A DNA stretch of 64,000 nt from Anagrus nilaparvatae (GCA_022575985.1 JAKSXM010000263.1:12566001-12630000), one strand, 5' to 3'; shown: positions 10,608 through 21,868, counted from the first letter of the stretch. Notes: generated by a model not told the origin, from the letters alone. Program-made: numbers and translations.

Positions 10608-11296
10608 TTTTGATTTTTCTCTTGGATGTCAATTGCACAAAATTAAATCATGCACTAATGCATTTTACTTTAATTAGACATATCCTTAACTGAGAAAGTA
10701 TGAGTGACAATAATTTTATTGTACGACAAATATTTTGCAAAATACATAATTTAAAATATACACACATACATCTATGTAAATAAATGCAACTTTTGTTAAA
10801 TCATATAAAATATAAATAACACATTTTTCTATAGAAATATGATACATATCCGCTAAAAAATAAATATAACTAGATGATTAATATAAAATTTAAAAAAATC
10901 TATGATTTTAAAAAATAGAACCCACCTTTAATTATATTCTACAGGTGATAATTTTTGAAGGTTTCAAATGTAAAAATATTTGCTTAATTAGAATTGACAA
11001 AATTTGCATAAAATTATTTTTTTTAATCCCCTTCAAAATATCACCTGCGAAAAAATAAATTTACATTTGAATTAAATTCATTTCTCTCTCTCTCGAGAAA
11101 TGAAAAAGCTTATAAATGATTTTTTTATTTTTATTAGTTTGCAAGATATAACAAATTATTTTCAAAAGATACATTTTTCACTACTTATATTTTTCATCCA
11201 AGAATAAAAAAGATGATTTACATCTTTTCAGGAAATTGCAATCCTAAAAATATTGAAAATTAAAAAAAAATAATTACGATAAAAATTTATGCATAC
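10608..11296. other. AT-rich stretch with a short inverted repeat
   Basis: The stretch probably lies within an intron of the minus-strand gene at 11297-11582. An inverted repeat, 'acaggtgataatttttgaagg' at about 10931 and 'ccttcaaaatatcacctgc' at about 11031, could form a 20-bp stem with an 80-nt loop. A CT run lies at 11083-11096. No confident exon is seen. Confidence 0.5.
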
Positions 11297-11582
11297 CTGA
11301 TACGAAAAAGTCCAGGTCTTGATGGTATATCAAATTTGTATCACAGGAACATTTTGAATTTTGACACACAAATTGAGGTTTGCACGTACTATGATGTTCA
11401 ACCCCGTAACATGACTCCTGGTAATCAGCCATTTCGACGCATATTTTTTCGAGTTTAATTAATGGAAAACATACTTCCAAATTTCTGCAATTAGTATGAT
11501 CGTCGCACATTTGGTATGGCTTAAAATGGGCAAACTTAAACGTTATAAAAAATATAAACCCGAGCAAAATTAATTTATTCAT
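11297..11582 (-). CDS. Small secreted cysteine-rich protein, first exon
   Basis: An ATG at 11582 opens a hydrophobic signal peptide ('LILLGFIFFITFKFAHF', residues 4-20), followed by a cysteine-rich stretch with about ten cysteines in an ordered spacing (C-x5-C-x5-C ... 'YQESCYGVEHHSTCKPQFVC' ... C-x-C). The pattern resembles EB-type or similar short disulfide domains common in insect secreted and receptor proteins. The frame runs on to a stop at 11274, but a good splice donor, CAG|GTATGC, at 11297/11296 suggests the coding part continues in another exon. Downstream exons are not certain; the membrane-type frame at 10369-10501 is one candidate but its phase does not fit directly. The plus-strand gene at 13018 carries a related cysteine motif, so the two may be a diverged pair. 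Function is unknown. Confidence 0.6.
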
Positions 11583-11825
11583 TGTTTTTTATTTTTCAAA
11601 ACCCCGCGCACTTCTGTGAAAATTTAAATGATAACTATAAATTTTTGCAAAAATCGCTTTCTATAAATAACAAAAAAAATTTGTTTATTAAATTAAAGTA
11701 CAGTGTAATAATCATAATTTAATTACCCACTTACATTGTATTCAAAAAAATGTAAAACAGGTTAATTTAATTTTCTAATTAAAACCAAGCTGTTTACTAT
11801 TTTACATTGTAATTAAAAAAAAACT

Positions 11826-12095
11826 ATGTATTGAAGTTAAAAAACTAAGTATTGAAGTTAAATAGCTTATAAAATAAAGTAAAACATGTTAAAAAATTTT
11901 TCAATGAAACCCAAGGTTTAACTTTCATTATTTACATTAGTATTTAGGTAAAATGTTAATTCAATTAAGAAGCTAAGTATCTAAGTTAAATAGCTTATGA
12001 AAATAATTTAAAATAGGTAAAAAGAATATTCAATTTAACCCCAAGATTTATCTTTCATTATTTACATTTATATTTTGGTAAAACGTTAAATCAAT
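11826..12095. repeat. Imperfect tandem duplication, about 125-135 bp unit
   Basis: Two diverged copies share 'aagttaaatagcttat', 'ctttcattatttacatt' and 'ggtaaaa(t/c)gtta'. An older partial copy precedes them at about 11700-11820. Confidence 0.6.
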
Positions 12096-12192
12096 TAAAA
12101 TTCGTGTGAAAAAAAATAAATTTTCAAATTCTCACATAAACGTCTTATGAGAATTTAATGTGAGAAAATTCGTTAAAAATATGATACTTAAA

Positions 12193-12920
12193 AAAATGAC
12201 CCGCCTCTATGTCCAAAAAAAATATGATAATTTAAAAAAAATGACCCGCCTTCTTTGTCCAAAAAATATAAAAAAATACTCTAAAAAGAGAAACGCCTCC
12301 TTCAAACTGAAATAAAAAAGGCCCGCTTATTATTGCTTAAAAAAAATGATTCAATCGTCCAATTGAAAAAATATATTTTTTCGGTAGGGTGTAATAAAAT
12401 CTGACACGACTCTATAAAAAATTTGGTCAGCTTTAACCTAAAAGATTTTTTTGCATGTAAATTCAAAATGTATAAAATAAACGTGTAATATAAATACATG
12501 ATCTTTTGAAAAAAATTACATCAGCTTTCACCTAAAAGATTTTTGCATGTAAATTAAATTTGTATACATAAAAATATTTACTTGTATAAAATAATTGTAT
12601 AATAAAATACATAAAGTTTTCGGAAATACTCGGATAAATACGTATTATCGATTTCTTTCAACGACAACAGTTTGAAGCCTTCGTATAATTCCGTTCCTTT
12701 ACAATACATTTATAAATACATATACATTGAATGGTAGCGCGAAAACGGCGTATAAAAAAATTAAAATTATAGGTATACAGAGTTTATAAGTATACCTATA
12801 TGAAAGACAGGATGGTGGCGCCAGACGGGATGAAATAGAGTTACAAATTCAAAATTTATAAGTATACCTATTTAATATACTGCAGAGTGGTGACAAAGCG
12901 GAATGAAATAAAGTTACAGA
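12193..12920. repeat. Cluster of short local duplications
   Basis: Three separate local duplications lie here. First, 'aaaatgacccgcct...tgtccaaaaaa' occurs at 12193 and 12239. Second, a ~100-bp block with 'agcttt(a/c)acctaaaagattttt' occurs at 12427 and 12527. Third, a ~90-bp block with 'tttataagtatacctat' and 'gatgaaata(g/a)agttaca' occurs at 12780 and 12850. The third may form part of the upstream region of the gene at 13018. No coding is seen. Confidence 0.6.
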
Positions 12921-13017
12921 GCCGATAATACAGAAAATTCAACATAATAAATTTTTTGTAAACAAAAACGTGCTTTGAAAATAAAACAAGAGATTTTTTT
13001 TTTCTATTTTTATAAAA

Positions 13018-13602
13018 ATGCGTTCCTGCGATTTTTCCAAGCAGTTTTTTAGCTACGGATTTTGTAAAGATAAAAAGGGTAAGTTATTTTTACATATTTT
13101 TTTTCAATAATTTTTTTCATATAATTTTTCATTCATAAAAATCTTTTTTCAATAATTTTTTCATATAATTTTTCATTCATAAAAATCTTTTTTCTTTTCA
13201 GTTAATGGAGGTTTATGTTTTGAAAACGAACAGTGTAATTCGGAATCGTGCTTAAATTATTTTTGTTCAGAGAAAATTAATGGTTTAACAATTGCCACAA
13301 CTGAAAAATCCATACGATCAACAATTACAACAACTATCATCAACAATGCAAAATCATCATCGTCATCATCATCATCAATTGTTGAATCGTCTAATATAAG
13401 TGATTATACAAATTTAAATGTAACTAGTCAAAAACCTTTAGTTTTTGACAGTACATATGAAGGTGATAATAATAATGTGCATTTTTTAATTCCATTAATT
13501 TTATTTTTTATAAGTTTTATTGTTGTTGTTATTTTTTTATATAAGATTGTAAAAAAAAAATCAATCACATCAAATCGCGGTGATGTAGCGCGATTAGTAT
13601 AA
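13018..13602 (+). CDS. Two-exon single-pass membrane protein with a short Cys-rich ectodomain
   Basis: Exon 1 is 13018-13078 (ATG to AAGG|GTAAGT), the intron 13079-13201 (ends TTTTCAG) and exon 2 13202-13602 (TAA). Phases match, giving about 153 residues. The start 'MRSCDFSKQFFSYGFC' is not a clear signal peptide, so an upstream exon may be missing. Next comes 'GGLCFENEQCNSESCLNYFC', a four-cysteine motif, then a Ser/Thr-rich linker with a Ser run (residues about 53-62), one strong membrane span ('FLIPLILFFISFIVVVIFLY') and a short basic tail. The family is not recognised. The cysteine motif is like the end of the minus-strand neighbour at 11582. An AATAAA at 13645 fits as polyadenylation signal. 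The frame is clean and the splice sites are canonical, unlike most of the window. Confidence 0.65.
13079..13201 (+). other. Intron of the membrane-protein gene, with internal tandem duplication
   Basis: This is a GTAAGT...TTTTCAG intron of 123 nt. It contains a ~48-bp tandem duplication ('caataattttttcatataat' occurs twice), so the intron has recently grown by slippage or unequal exchange. Confidence 0.65.
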
Positions 13603-13644
13603 TTTTTTTATATTTTTTAATATAATTTTTTTATACTTTTTTTA

Positions 13645-13650
13645 AATAAA
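13645..13650 (+). terminator. Polyadenylation signal AATAAA
   Basis: It lies 43 nt after the stop codon of the gene ending at 13602, within a T-rich 3' UTR. Confidence 0.5.
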
Positions 13651-13977
13651 CTGTTTTTTTAAACAATTATTTATTTTTTAAATAATTTTCCTCTTCTCTT
13701 AAAATGCATGTATTTTTAACCCTTATAGGTCATCTCTCTCTCTCTCACTAACACATTTATACACCCTCATAAATTAACAATATCATTTACATTTCAAGTG
13801 CAAGTCAGAGTTCATTGTATTGCTGAAGGTGAAGTTTTTTTCAGATCGCTTTTATTCGTACCAACAGTACAACCTAGGGATAGTTTTAAGCGTTATGGCT
13901 CAGGTTTAACTTTATTGTGGATAAATTTACTCTAATGAATTTAAATTGTTCTTATAAATTTAACAAATTTATTTCAG

Positions 13978-15268
13978 GAATCTTTATTTCACCTGAAGGA
14001 GTTATTCAAGAAGTTAGAAGTGTAGGTTTATCATTAATACTTTGGATACTTTGTGGTCTACTGTCATTGATAGGAGCCATTTGTTTTGCAGAACTAGAAA
14101 CTAGTATTCCGTGCAGTGGTGGTGACTATGCTTCAATTCATGAAGCTTTTGGTGACTTAGCGGCTTTTTTATATTTATGGACTGCAAGTTTAATGTTCGT
14201 GTAATTAATAAAATCGTTTTATCTAAAAAATTCTAAATTCTAATTTATAAAAAATATTTTTAATTTACTTTACTTATTCTTACATAGTCCTACTACAAAT
14301 GCCATTATGGGATTAACTTTTGTTAACTTTTGGCTAACCATTGTTTCCGAATTGTTCTATTTCTGATGACAGTACAAGATTATTAGCAGCAGCAACAATT
14401 TGTAATAAGTTTTTTAATTATTTAAATAAAATAAATTAAATATTTTATAGTTAATATCAATGATACCATTAATTTTCAGGTTTTTTTAACATTTATAAAT
14501 TTTTATGACGTAAAGCAAACGACTAAACTGATAAATATTTTTATGTTTGACAAAATTGGAGCTCCTGTAATTATTATACTTGCAGGATTAACGTGGTTAT
14601 TGATGGGTTAAATATTTTAAGTTTATTATAGATTTTATCATAATTATCAATTATAATTTGGTGAAATGTTTATAGGTCAAACTAAAAATTTTGAGACCCC
14701 ATTTGAAAATACCAGTAAAAGTCCAGGAAAAATTGCTGTAGCTTTTTATTCTGGAATATTTTAATATTCAGGATGAAACTATTTAAATTTTATGACTGAA
14801 GTACTAAAAGATTCTTACAAGTAAGATTAGAAAATATTAAGTCAAAAAAATTTATATTTTAGCATCAATAAAAACATATTAATTTCAGAACTTTACCTCG
14901 TGCAATATATATTTCACTTACATTAGTAAAAATAATATATTTTTTAGCTATTGTTGCCTATTTAGCTGTTTTTATTCCAACGGCTATGATAGCATCTGAA
15001 GCTATTGCTGTTGTAAGTAAAAAGTTATTAGTAGAAAAATTTATTAATGAAAAATTTATACTTTATAATGAGTAAAAATTTTAAGACTTGGAAATCAATT
15101 TTTATTAGGTTTTATGTCTTCAATTGTTCAATGAATGGTAAAAATATCAGCTTTTGGTGGCTTAAGCATTCATAATATGATTTCATGAAGAATGTGTTTG
15201 CAGAAATGTTGAGTCATATAAATATTGGAAGATTTTTGCAGACACCTCGAGGTTTGTGTTTTTAAAAT
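13978..15268 (+). pseudogene. LAT-type amino-acid transporter (SLC7 family) pseudogene, unprocessed
   Basis: Six exon-like blocks in order match the light-chain amino-acid permeases of the APC superfamily. They are 13978-14200 ('GIFISPEGV', '[20 protein letters not shown]', '[13 protein letters not shown]'), 14288-14401 ('PTTNAIMGLTF', then a frame change before 'RLLAAATIC'), 14480-14606 ('FLTFINFYDVK', 'IIILAGLTWLL'), 14676-14820 ('SPGKIAVAFYSGIF', then stops before 'NYLNFMTEVLKDSYK'), 14889-15012 ('LPRAIYISLTLVKIIYFLA') and about 15086-15268 ('LGFMSS', 'SAFGGLS'). Introns keep GT...AG ends. The frameshift in block 2, two stops in block 4 and a TGA in block 6 show decay. The first exon and the last membrane spans are missing. 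Retained introns mean it arose by DNA duplication, not retroposition. Confidence 0.85.
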
Positions 15269-15479
15269 AAAAAGGGAATAATTGGAAAAAAACATGATCT
15301 TAATTGAATGTCGAGTTTGTGTGCACGATAACTCTTTAATGATATTGCCGATTGGCTTCAAAATTTCACAAATGGTCTCAAATGAGACAAAGACGAACTG
15401 ATTAAATTTGTAGCCCATTTGGTACGCACAATTAAGAATAATAGCGAAAAATCTAACTCCTCATCAAAAAATTACATTT

Positions 15480-16965
15480 TTTAAAATTTAAATATTGAGA
15501 GTTTCAATACTTACGAATAAAAAAGAACTTTTCACATTACCTAGGGGTATTCGAGGTTGAAAAAAACATTTTTATTAATAAAATTTTTAATTTTTTAACC
15601 CAACATATTTTCCAATTTTCCAAAATGGTGGATTGAAAAACTTGAAAAAATCAACTTTTCACATTACAAAGGATTTTTTCAGGGCAAGAAAAATAAATAT
15701 TCGGTGAAAAATATTCAATTTTTCAACCCAACAAATTTTCTGATTTTCCAAGATAGCGTACCATTAAACTTAAAAAAATTAACTTTTAACTTTACAAGGG
15801 AGTTGTTGGGGCAAGAAATATAAATTTCCGGGCAAAAATATTTAATTTTTCAACCCAACCGATTTTCCAAGATAGAAACCATTAAACTTAAAAAAATTAA
15901 ATTTTAACCTTACAAGGGGGTTTTTGGGGCAATAGATATGAATTTTCGGTCGAAAATATTTAATTTTTCAACCCAACATATTTTCTGATTTTCCAAGATG
16001 GCGGACTAAAAACCTGAAAAAATCAACTTCACATAACAAAGAAATTTTTTAAGGCGAAAAAAATGAATTTTCCGTGAAAAATATTTAACTTTTCAACCCG
16101 ACAAATTTTCCGATTTTCCAAGATAGCGGACCATTAAACTTAAAAAAATTAACTTTTAACCTTATAAAGGGGTTTTTGGGGAAAGAGATATGAATTTTCT
16201 GTCGAAAATATTTAATTTTTCAATTCAACACATTTTCCGATTTTCCAAGATGGCGGATCATAAAACTTAAAATAATAAACTTTTAAGTTTACAAGGGGGT
16301 TTTTTAGGGTGGGAAAAATGAATTTTAAGTGGGAAATATTTAATTTTTCAACCCAACATATTTTCCGATTTTCCGAAATGGCGGACTGGAAAACTTGAAA
16401 CCATCAACTTTTCATATTACAACGGGATTTTTTAGAGCGAGAAAAATGAATTTTGGGTGAAAAATATTGAATTTTTTAATCCAACACATTTTCCAATTTT
16501 CCAAGATAGCGGACCATTAAACTTAAAAAAATTAACTTTTAACTTTACAAGGGGGTTTTTAAGGCGAGAAAAATGAATTTTGGGTGAAAAAAATTTAATT
16601 TTTCAGCAACATATTTACCGATTTTACAAAATGGCGGACTAAATACTTGAAGAAATCAACTTTTCTCATTATAAGAAGGCTTTTTAAAGCGAATAAAATG
16701 AATTTCGAGTGGAAATCATTCAATTTTTCAAATCAACATATTTTCCAATTTTCCAAGATTGTGAATTGAAAAACTTAAAAAAATCAACTTTTCACATTAC
16801 AAGGAAGTTTTTAAAGTCTAAAAAAAATGAAGTTTGGGTAAAAAATATTAAATTTTTCAACCCAACATATTATCCAATTTTCCAAAATGGCGGACCATAA
16901 AACTTAAAAAAATTAACTTTTAACTTTACAAGGGGGTTTTTTAAGGCAAGAAAAATGAATTTGAT
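15480..16965 (+). repeat. Satellite array, about 125-bp unit, 11 copies
   Basis: Each unit carries 'attttccgattttccaagatggcgg', an 'aactttacaagggggttttt' segment, and 'gaattttcggg(t/c)gaaaaatatt' followed by 'aatttttcaacccaaca'. The core recurs near 15609, 15727, 15850, 15969, 16096, 16222, 16352, 16478, 16603, 16726 and 16866. Units differ by 10-20%, so the array is not freshly homogenised. Related units occur in both orientations at 44.77-45.44 kb. Confidence 0.92.
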
Positions 16966-17779
16966 TAATTTATCGAAAGATGAATACTTATTGGTGTAGA
17001 AAAAAATTATTTAAAAAAAAAAAAAAAAAATTATTTTTGTCCTTTTGGCCAGACGAGAATAAAAGCAATTTTATTTTTTTTCTGCCAAAAATATAAGGGT
17101 GTTCGACTAGAAATTTTTAAAAAATTTGTATTTGATTGTTATTAGCATTAGTTGGGGCCCTTATTTCACAAAAAAAAATTTTCACATATTTTGCCGAACC
17201 AAAATGAGGCAAATTTTCGAGAGCTCCCGGAAATTAAAAAAAATGAATAAAATCGCATATTAAAAATAAAGTAACTAGTAAAGGTACTAAAATTTAAGTT
17301 ATAAATGTGGTTCTTGGCTTATTTTTTTGCAAATTTCATCTACTTTAAAGGGTTCAAAAAAATTTTTGCTTTTCTTTTTTACTTTTTTTGTTTTTGGCCA
17401 ATAATTGAGCAAGAAAACGTTAAAAACTCTCATATTTATTTTTTTTTCAAATAAGAATTGTGAAAAGATGGTATGGATTTTTTAAAATTTTTTAAATGGG
17501 TTTATTAAAGGAATAGTTCTTCTTCTTATTTTTGTGGTTAAAATTATTATATGTATTATTGACCCAAAAATAAACCGGATTTTTTCACGCATGATTTCAC
17601 GCTTTGTTTTGAGGTATTCAAAAGAATGAGTGTTTTCGAGCTCTCTCTGTTTGTAATATGTTTCTCCCCTTTAAATACATATCGCGCCTGCGTAGAACTA
17701 CGAATGCCTACAATATTACTGTATTAGCAACCATCTATCTATGTGTGCGTCTATATTTGAAAAAATTGGAGTTATTAGT
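16966..17779. other. AT-rich spacer
   Basis: It contains an A18-type run near 17010, but no gene, tRNA or strong repeat is recognised. Confidence 0.5.
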
Positions 17780-18430
17780 CTATTCCAAAGCATGTTATTT
17801 TGCGCTAACTTAATTTTCATTTTCCGAGGAAAATACTGTTCCTACAAAAAAATTTGTAATAACATTTTTTTTGTAAATTTTTCAATCAATTTTTTATTTT
17901 GGTAAATTTTTTATATTTGTAACCATTAACGAGATATTTGGAAAAAACTAAAAAAACTTTCTTTTTGCCCTAATTATTTGGCGCTTCCGCTATTTAATTT
18001 AAACTTGCAAAGAAATTTCCTCGCATTGATACGATGAGAAAAAGAAATTATTTTAGAAAAACAATTTATTTTTTTTACGTTTTAAGTCATTTTCAATCGT
18101 TTAAAATATTCCTGTAACCCTAAGCGGAATTCCGTTAGTTACAAGCGTAATTCCGCTACAGGTAAATGGATTTTTTTTAGTTTATCTTTAGCACTCTAAA
18201 GCAGTAAAAACTTTTTATTTTTCCAAAGCGTGTTATTTTCCGCTAACTTCATTTTCATTTTCCGAGGAAAATAATGTTCCTACGAAAACATTTGTAATAA
18301 CATTTTTTTTGTAAATTTTTCTCGCCATCATTTTCTTATTGGGGTAAATTTTTTATATTTTCAACCGTTAACGAGATATTTTGAAAAAACTAAAAAAACT
18401 TTGTTTTTGCCCTAATTATTTGGCATTTCC
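17780..18430. repeat. Direct repeat of about 215 bp, copies 437 bp apart
   Basis: The sequence from 'ccaaagc(a/g)tgttattttgcg' through 'tttgccctaattatttggc' occurs at 17780-17993 and 18217-18425 with about 10% difference. Between them lies a palindrome-like 'aagcggaattccgtt' (about 18122) followed by 'gcgtaattccgc'. The same motif appears at 22788-22804, which points to a dispersed family. Confidence 0.75.
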
Positions 18431-19700
18431 TGCCACGATGGCCAGGGAAAATTTGGTTTATTTAAAAGTACGTCCTCTCAAGTTTTATTTTTAACCATCA
18501 TTGGCCTGACGTAGACATATTTGGCACTTTAAAGTAATTTTGGACTCCCTTTCTTGAAGTATATTGGAATAATGTATACATTAGTAATACCAAAATAGTA
18601 GGAAAAGATCTTACTAAATATCAGGACCTAAAATTGTATACTAAATAGACATGTTTTGGACAGAAAAATTGAAAATATACCTGTTAAAAAAAACTTGGTA
18701 TAAAAATTTGTATAGCTTTTTCATGTGTCAATCAAAAAAATGTTCGAGCTCTGTGTTTATTTGAATGTTTGAAATTGTGAAAAAATAAAATTATCTGGTC
18801 CTACTGATATGTTTAGTTAATTAAGAAAAAAATTATAAATTTCAATAGATTTGTATATTTTTAATTATTTAAGTTTCATATTTTTTTATATTTTAAATAA
18901 TATGTCAATTTGCAGATAACAATGTTTTAATGTCTAAAAACTACTTACATAAGAATTTTCAGAAAATTAAACTGCGAATATTTTTTTTAATTTGAGTAGA
19001 TACAAAATACTTTCTAGTCTAGTAAAAAGTATAAATAATTTGTAGACATTAACTTTCTTTTCTTTTTTTGTTTACGTACAGATATTATTTATTAAGAATT
19101 TTTAAGATTTTCAAGACTTCCTTATATTTTCATAAAATGTTGCCACATAATTAATAAATATATTTTCTTCCAAAAAAAATTATTTTTCTTTTCTATTTAT
19201 TAAGTAACAGTAAGTAATTTAATTTCAAGTTTAGTTTCTATTAATTAAAATAAAAAAATGAGATTGTGCTTTGACTAAGAAAGTTAAGAAAATGTTTCTG
19301 CTTAATTTTTAAACATGAGTATTGGCACAGGACATAAATTATAACTTTTGATAACATTGTAGGTACATGGTTTTTTGCTTTATTTTTATTAAACATAAGA
19401 ATCAGATTACATATTTTTGAAACAAAAATTGTTAGTTACTATGAAATAAATCTTAAGGCAAAAATTCTCAAAAGAAAATGATACATATGTTAATTTTCTT
19501 TTTTCAATCATACAAATATCAAAATTAAATGAATCTTTTACAATGGCAAGACTAGTGGCAAGACCTAGTTTTTTGTTAAAAATATAAAATTGTATATAAG
19601 AGAAATGCAAAATTTAAATACAATAAATACTTTTTAAGAAAAAGCTTATTTTAATACTTGCACACATTTTATATAGTTTTTTTTAATTAAAAAATTAAGT
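18431..19700. other. AT-rich sequence, no gene seen
   Basis: Stops occur in all frames. Short open frames here have AT-driven composition and no motif. Confidence 0.55.
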
Positions 19701-19704
19701 ATCA

Positions 19705-19820
19705 GGAATTTATTAATCAGTAGGACTATAAATAAAAAGACAAAAAAATATTTAATATGATATGTAATATTAAAGATTTTTTTGTCTTTTTATTCATAGC
19801 CCAATTGATAAATTAATTCC
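19705..19820. repeat. Near-perfect 116-bp hairpin
   Basis: 'ggaatttattaatcagtagg' plus 'actataaataaaaagacaaa' on the left pairs with 'tttgtctttttattcatag' plus 'cccaattgataaattaattc' on the right, with a loop of about 25 nt. It could be a short MITE or a transcribed hairpin. Terminal duplication is not clear. Confidence 0.6.
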
Positions 19821-20222
19821 TTATATTTAATGATATAATAGATATTTTTTAAACATTACAAACATTGACTCTTAAAATGTAACAACTAACATTTTCAAAA
19901 ATAGTTTTTCACGGAAATTCAATTTTTCAGTTTAAGTACATGCTACATTTGTGTAAAAAATTTTTTTACCATAATTAACAAGTATTTAACAAATATAATC
20001 TATATCTACATCATATACTCCAAACAACTTTACAATCAAATTTATTAGCCAATAAGTAATTTAATAGCTGATAGTATCTTTGATTGCAAAAATTTTAAAA
20101 AAGTAAAATTTAATAAAAGTGAAACTACATCTTGGTTTTAACTAATCATAAGTAAATTTAAATATCTTAAAACGTTAATGGTTTTATATTTGAAAAATTC
20201 AATAATTGCAATATTATTTTAT

Positions 20223-21115
20223 TTAAATGTTATCATCGTTTTTGTACATGAATATATACTATTTACAATATCGTTAATTTCGAGTGAATAAATTTTTCTT
20301 GTAGCTGCTTTTAAGTTTGTACTGTGACAAACATGACAACCAATTTCATTTAATTAAATGTGAGGATTTATTTAATCTGCCTAATAAATTTTCACTTTCT
20401 AAGCCATTATTCAAAAGAGTACCAGAAAACCATATTTTATCTCCTGGATACATGTTTAACATAAAATTAGCAAAAGATTGTTCTCCAATTAATTGGATTT
20501 CTGTATTACTGCCCAATAATCCATTTTTCATTTTTACCAATATTTCAAATTCAAAATAACTCTAAGGCGAAACATGAAATTTATTTTACTTTCGTTTAAT
20601 GTTATAAAATATTTTACAATTCATTTTTTTAACTGCATTTTCATCTGGAATATTATCGCAATCATCCACATGACATTCACCGAATAAAAACTTTAAAGGA
20701 CTTGAGAAAACATTTGGTACTTTATTAAATATATAAACTAAATTATCTTTAACTAATTTTACTTTAACACATGTAACGTAATCTTCCCATGATATTGGGA
20801 TTCCTTCTAAATAAGAGCATTGTTCTTAAATCTCAGCTTTTGAAGATGATTCTTCCCATGCTGGTTGACGGCAATAGTTTTGATACTGATCCCATGTTAA
20901 TTCTGTGTTAATTTCAAAAGGATTTGCTGGTCTACTTGTTATTGCTTTTTGTTCAATGAAAATTGGCCATATTAAAAATAATCCAGCAGACTAATCTAAT
21001 AATAATATCTTCTAATTAAAACGTACATTGTAGCACCTTGACAATTCAAGATAGCCATTTGCCAACAACTTAAAGTCGCACAATGAGGAATAAGAAAATT
21101 ACAAGATCCTTGCCA
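20223..21115 (-). pseudogene. Wolframin-like pseudogene, C-terminal part
   Basis: The minus-strand reading matches the ER-luminal C-terminal region of wolframin, an ER membrane protein involved in calcium and stress handling. Matching stretches are 'PFEINTELTWDQYQNYCRQP', 'EQCSYLEGIPISWEDYV', 'FGECHVDDCD', then 'YFEFEILVKMKNGLLGS' and 'MYPGDKIWFSGTLLNNGL', ending near 'EIGCHVC'. Decay is clear. A stop lies before EQCSYLEG, two stops lie between 'NIKRK' and 'SYFEF', and a frameshift lies at about 20352-20360 before IGCHVC. Upstream 'WQGSCNF...CWQMAILNCQGA' (21115-21010) looks like a preceding membrane-side segment with more stops. No intron is evident in the preserved part, so it may be a processed copy or one large exon. 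Confidence in family identity is high from motif order, not from a search. Confidence 0.75.
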
Positions 21116-21196
21116 ATTATCCCTTCAAGCGATGACATCGCTATCAGTTCACTCTTAAATGCATAATCGGTATTATATTTCTTTATTCTGCTAAAC

Positions 21197-21567
21197 CTAT
21201 TTGGCTGATGGATGTTGCCCAGCTGCTCCAGAGCCAGATGTAGTTGTAGAAACTAGCTTTCTTCTGTACTCCGAATACATTCTCAACAGTTTTTCCCATG
21301 TATCTTTCACTTCATTATCTAAAAAATCAACACGCAAAATATAAACGAATCAATTATTCAAATTTAGATGCAATTTAAGCAATTGTAAAATTAATATTAC
21401 TTACATGTTTCTTACATCATTTCTCTATCACATGTTATAGACAGGGCAGCTGCTATTTTTGGATAAAAAATACTTTTTTTTTTGCTTTTTTTATACTCAT
21501 CCATACTCATAAGATAGAATTCTGAATATTTACTAATTTCATTTATAAGAAGCTCGCCAAAAATCAT
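21197..21567 (-). pseudogene. MADF (Myb/SANT-like) DNA-binding protein remnant, probably from a Harbinger transposon
   Basis: An ATG at 21567 starts 'MIFGELLINEISKYSEFYLM', then 'YKKSKKKSIFYPKIAAALSI', a typical MADF beginning. A TAA lies in frame shortly before a good donor (GTAAGT at 21404). Exon 2 (21318-21197, acceptor TTTTTTAG) continues in phase with 'EVKDTWEKLLRMYSEYRRKL' and 'SGSGAAGQHPSAK', the second half of the fold, then stops. MADF proteins are often host transcription factors but also form the accessory DNA-binding ORF of PIF/Harbinger elements. The same-orientation Harbinger-type terminus at 21679-21728, just upstream of this ATG, favours the transposon origin. Confidence 0.65.
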
Positions 21568-21678
21568 TTTTAATCAAAAATAAATTATTAACAATTTTTA
21601 TTTGCAATTTTGCACTTAAAGGTTAGGTTATCAACAAATAAACAAAACAAAGGTGTTGGCAGCATTGAAAAAATTCTT

Positions 21679-21728
21679 ACGGTTGCGGTTTGTGTTTACG
21701 TTTACGGAGGTTTGTAGAACCAACCTAA
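21679..21728 (-). mobile_element. Terminal inverted-repeat end of a Harbinger-type element
   Basis: 'ggaggtttgtagaaccaacc' followed by TAA is the same terminus as in the MITE at 21729-21868, in the orientation expected for the left end of a minus-strand element containing the MADF frame. The opposite end is not found. Confidence 0.5.
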
Positions 21729-21868
21729 GGCTGGTTCTACAAACCTCCAAAAACTTAGCCGCAACGCAATGCGCACAACACAACACGCATATGCAAAACA
21801 CGATTTTGGTTTGCGCGCATTGCGTTGCGGCTGCGATTTTGCGTTTACGGAGGTTTGTGGAACCAGCC
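21729..21868. mobile_element. 140-bp MITE of PIF/Harbinger type
   Basis: Termini 'ggctggttctacaaacctcc' and 'ggaggtttgtggaaccagcc' are inverted repeats flanked by TAA on each side (21726-21728, 21869-21871), matching the 3-bp TWA target duplication of Harbinger elements. The interior is also palindromic ('gccgcaacgcaatgcgc' ... 'gcgcattgcgttgcggc'). Confidence 0.8.
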
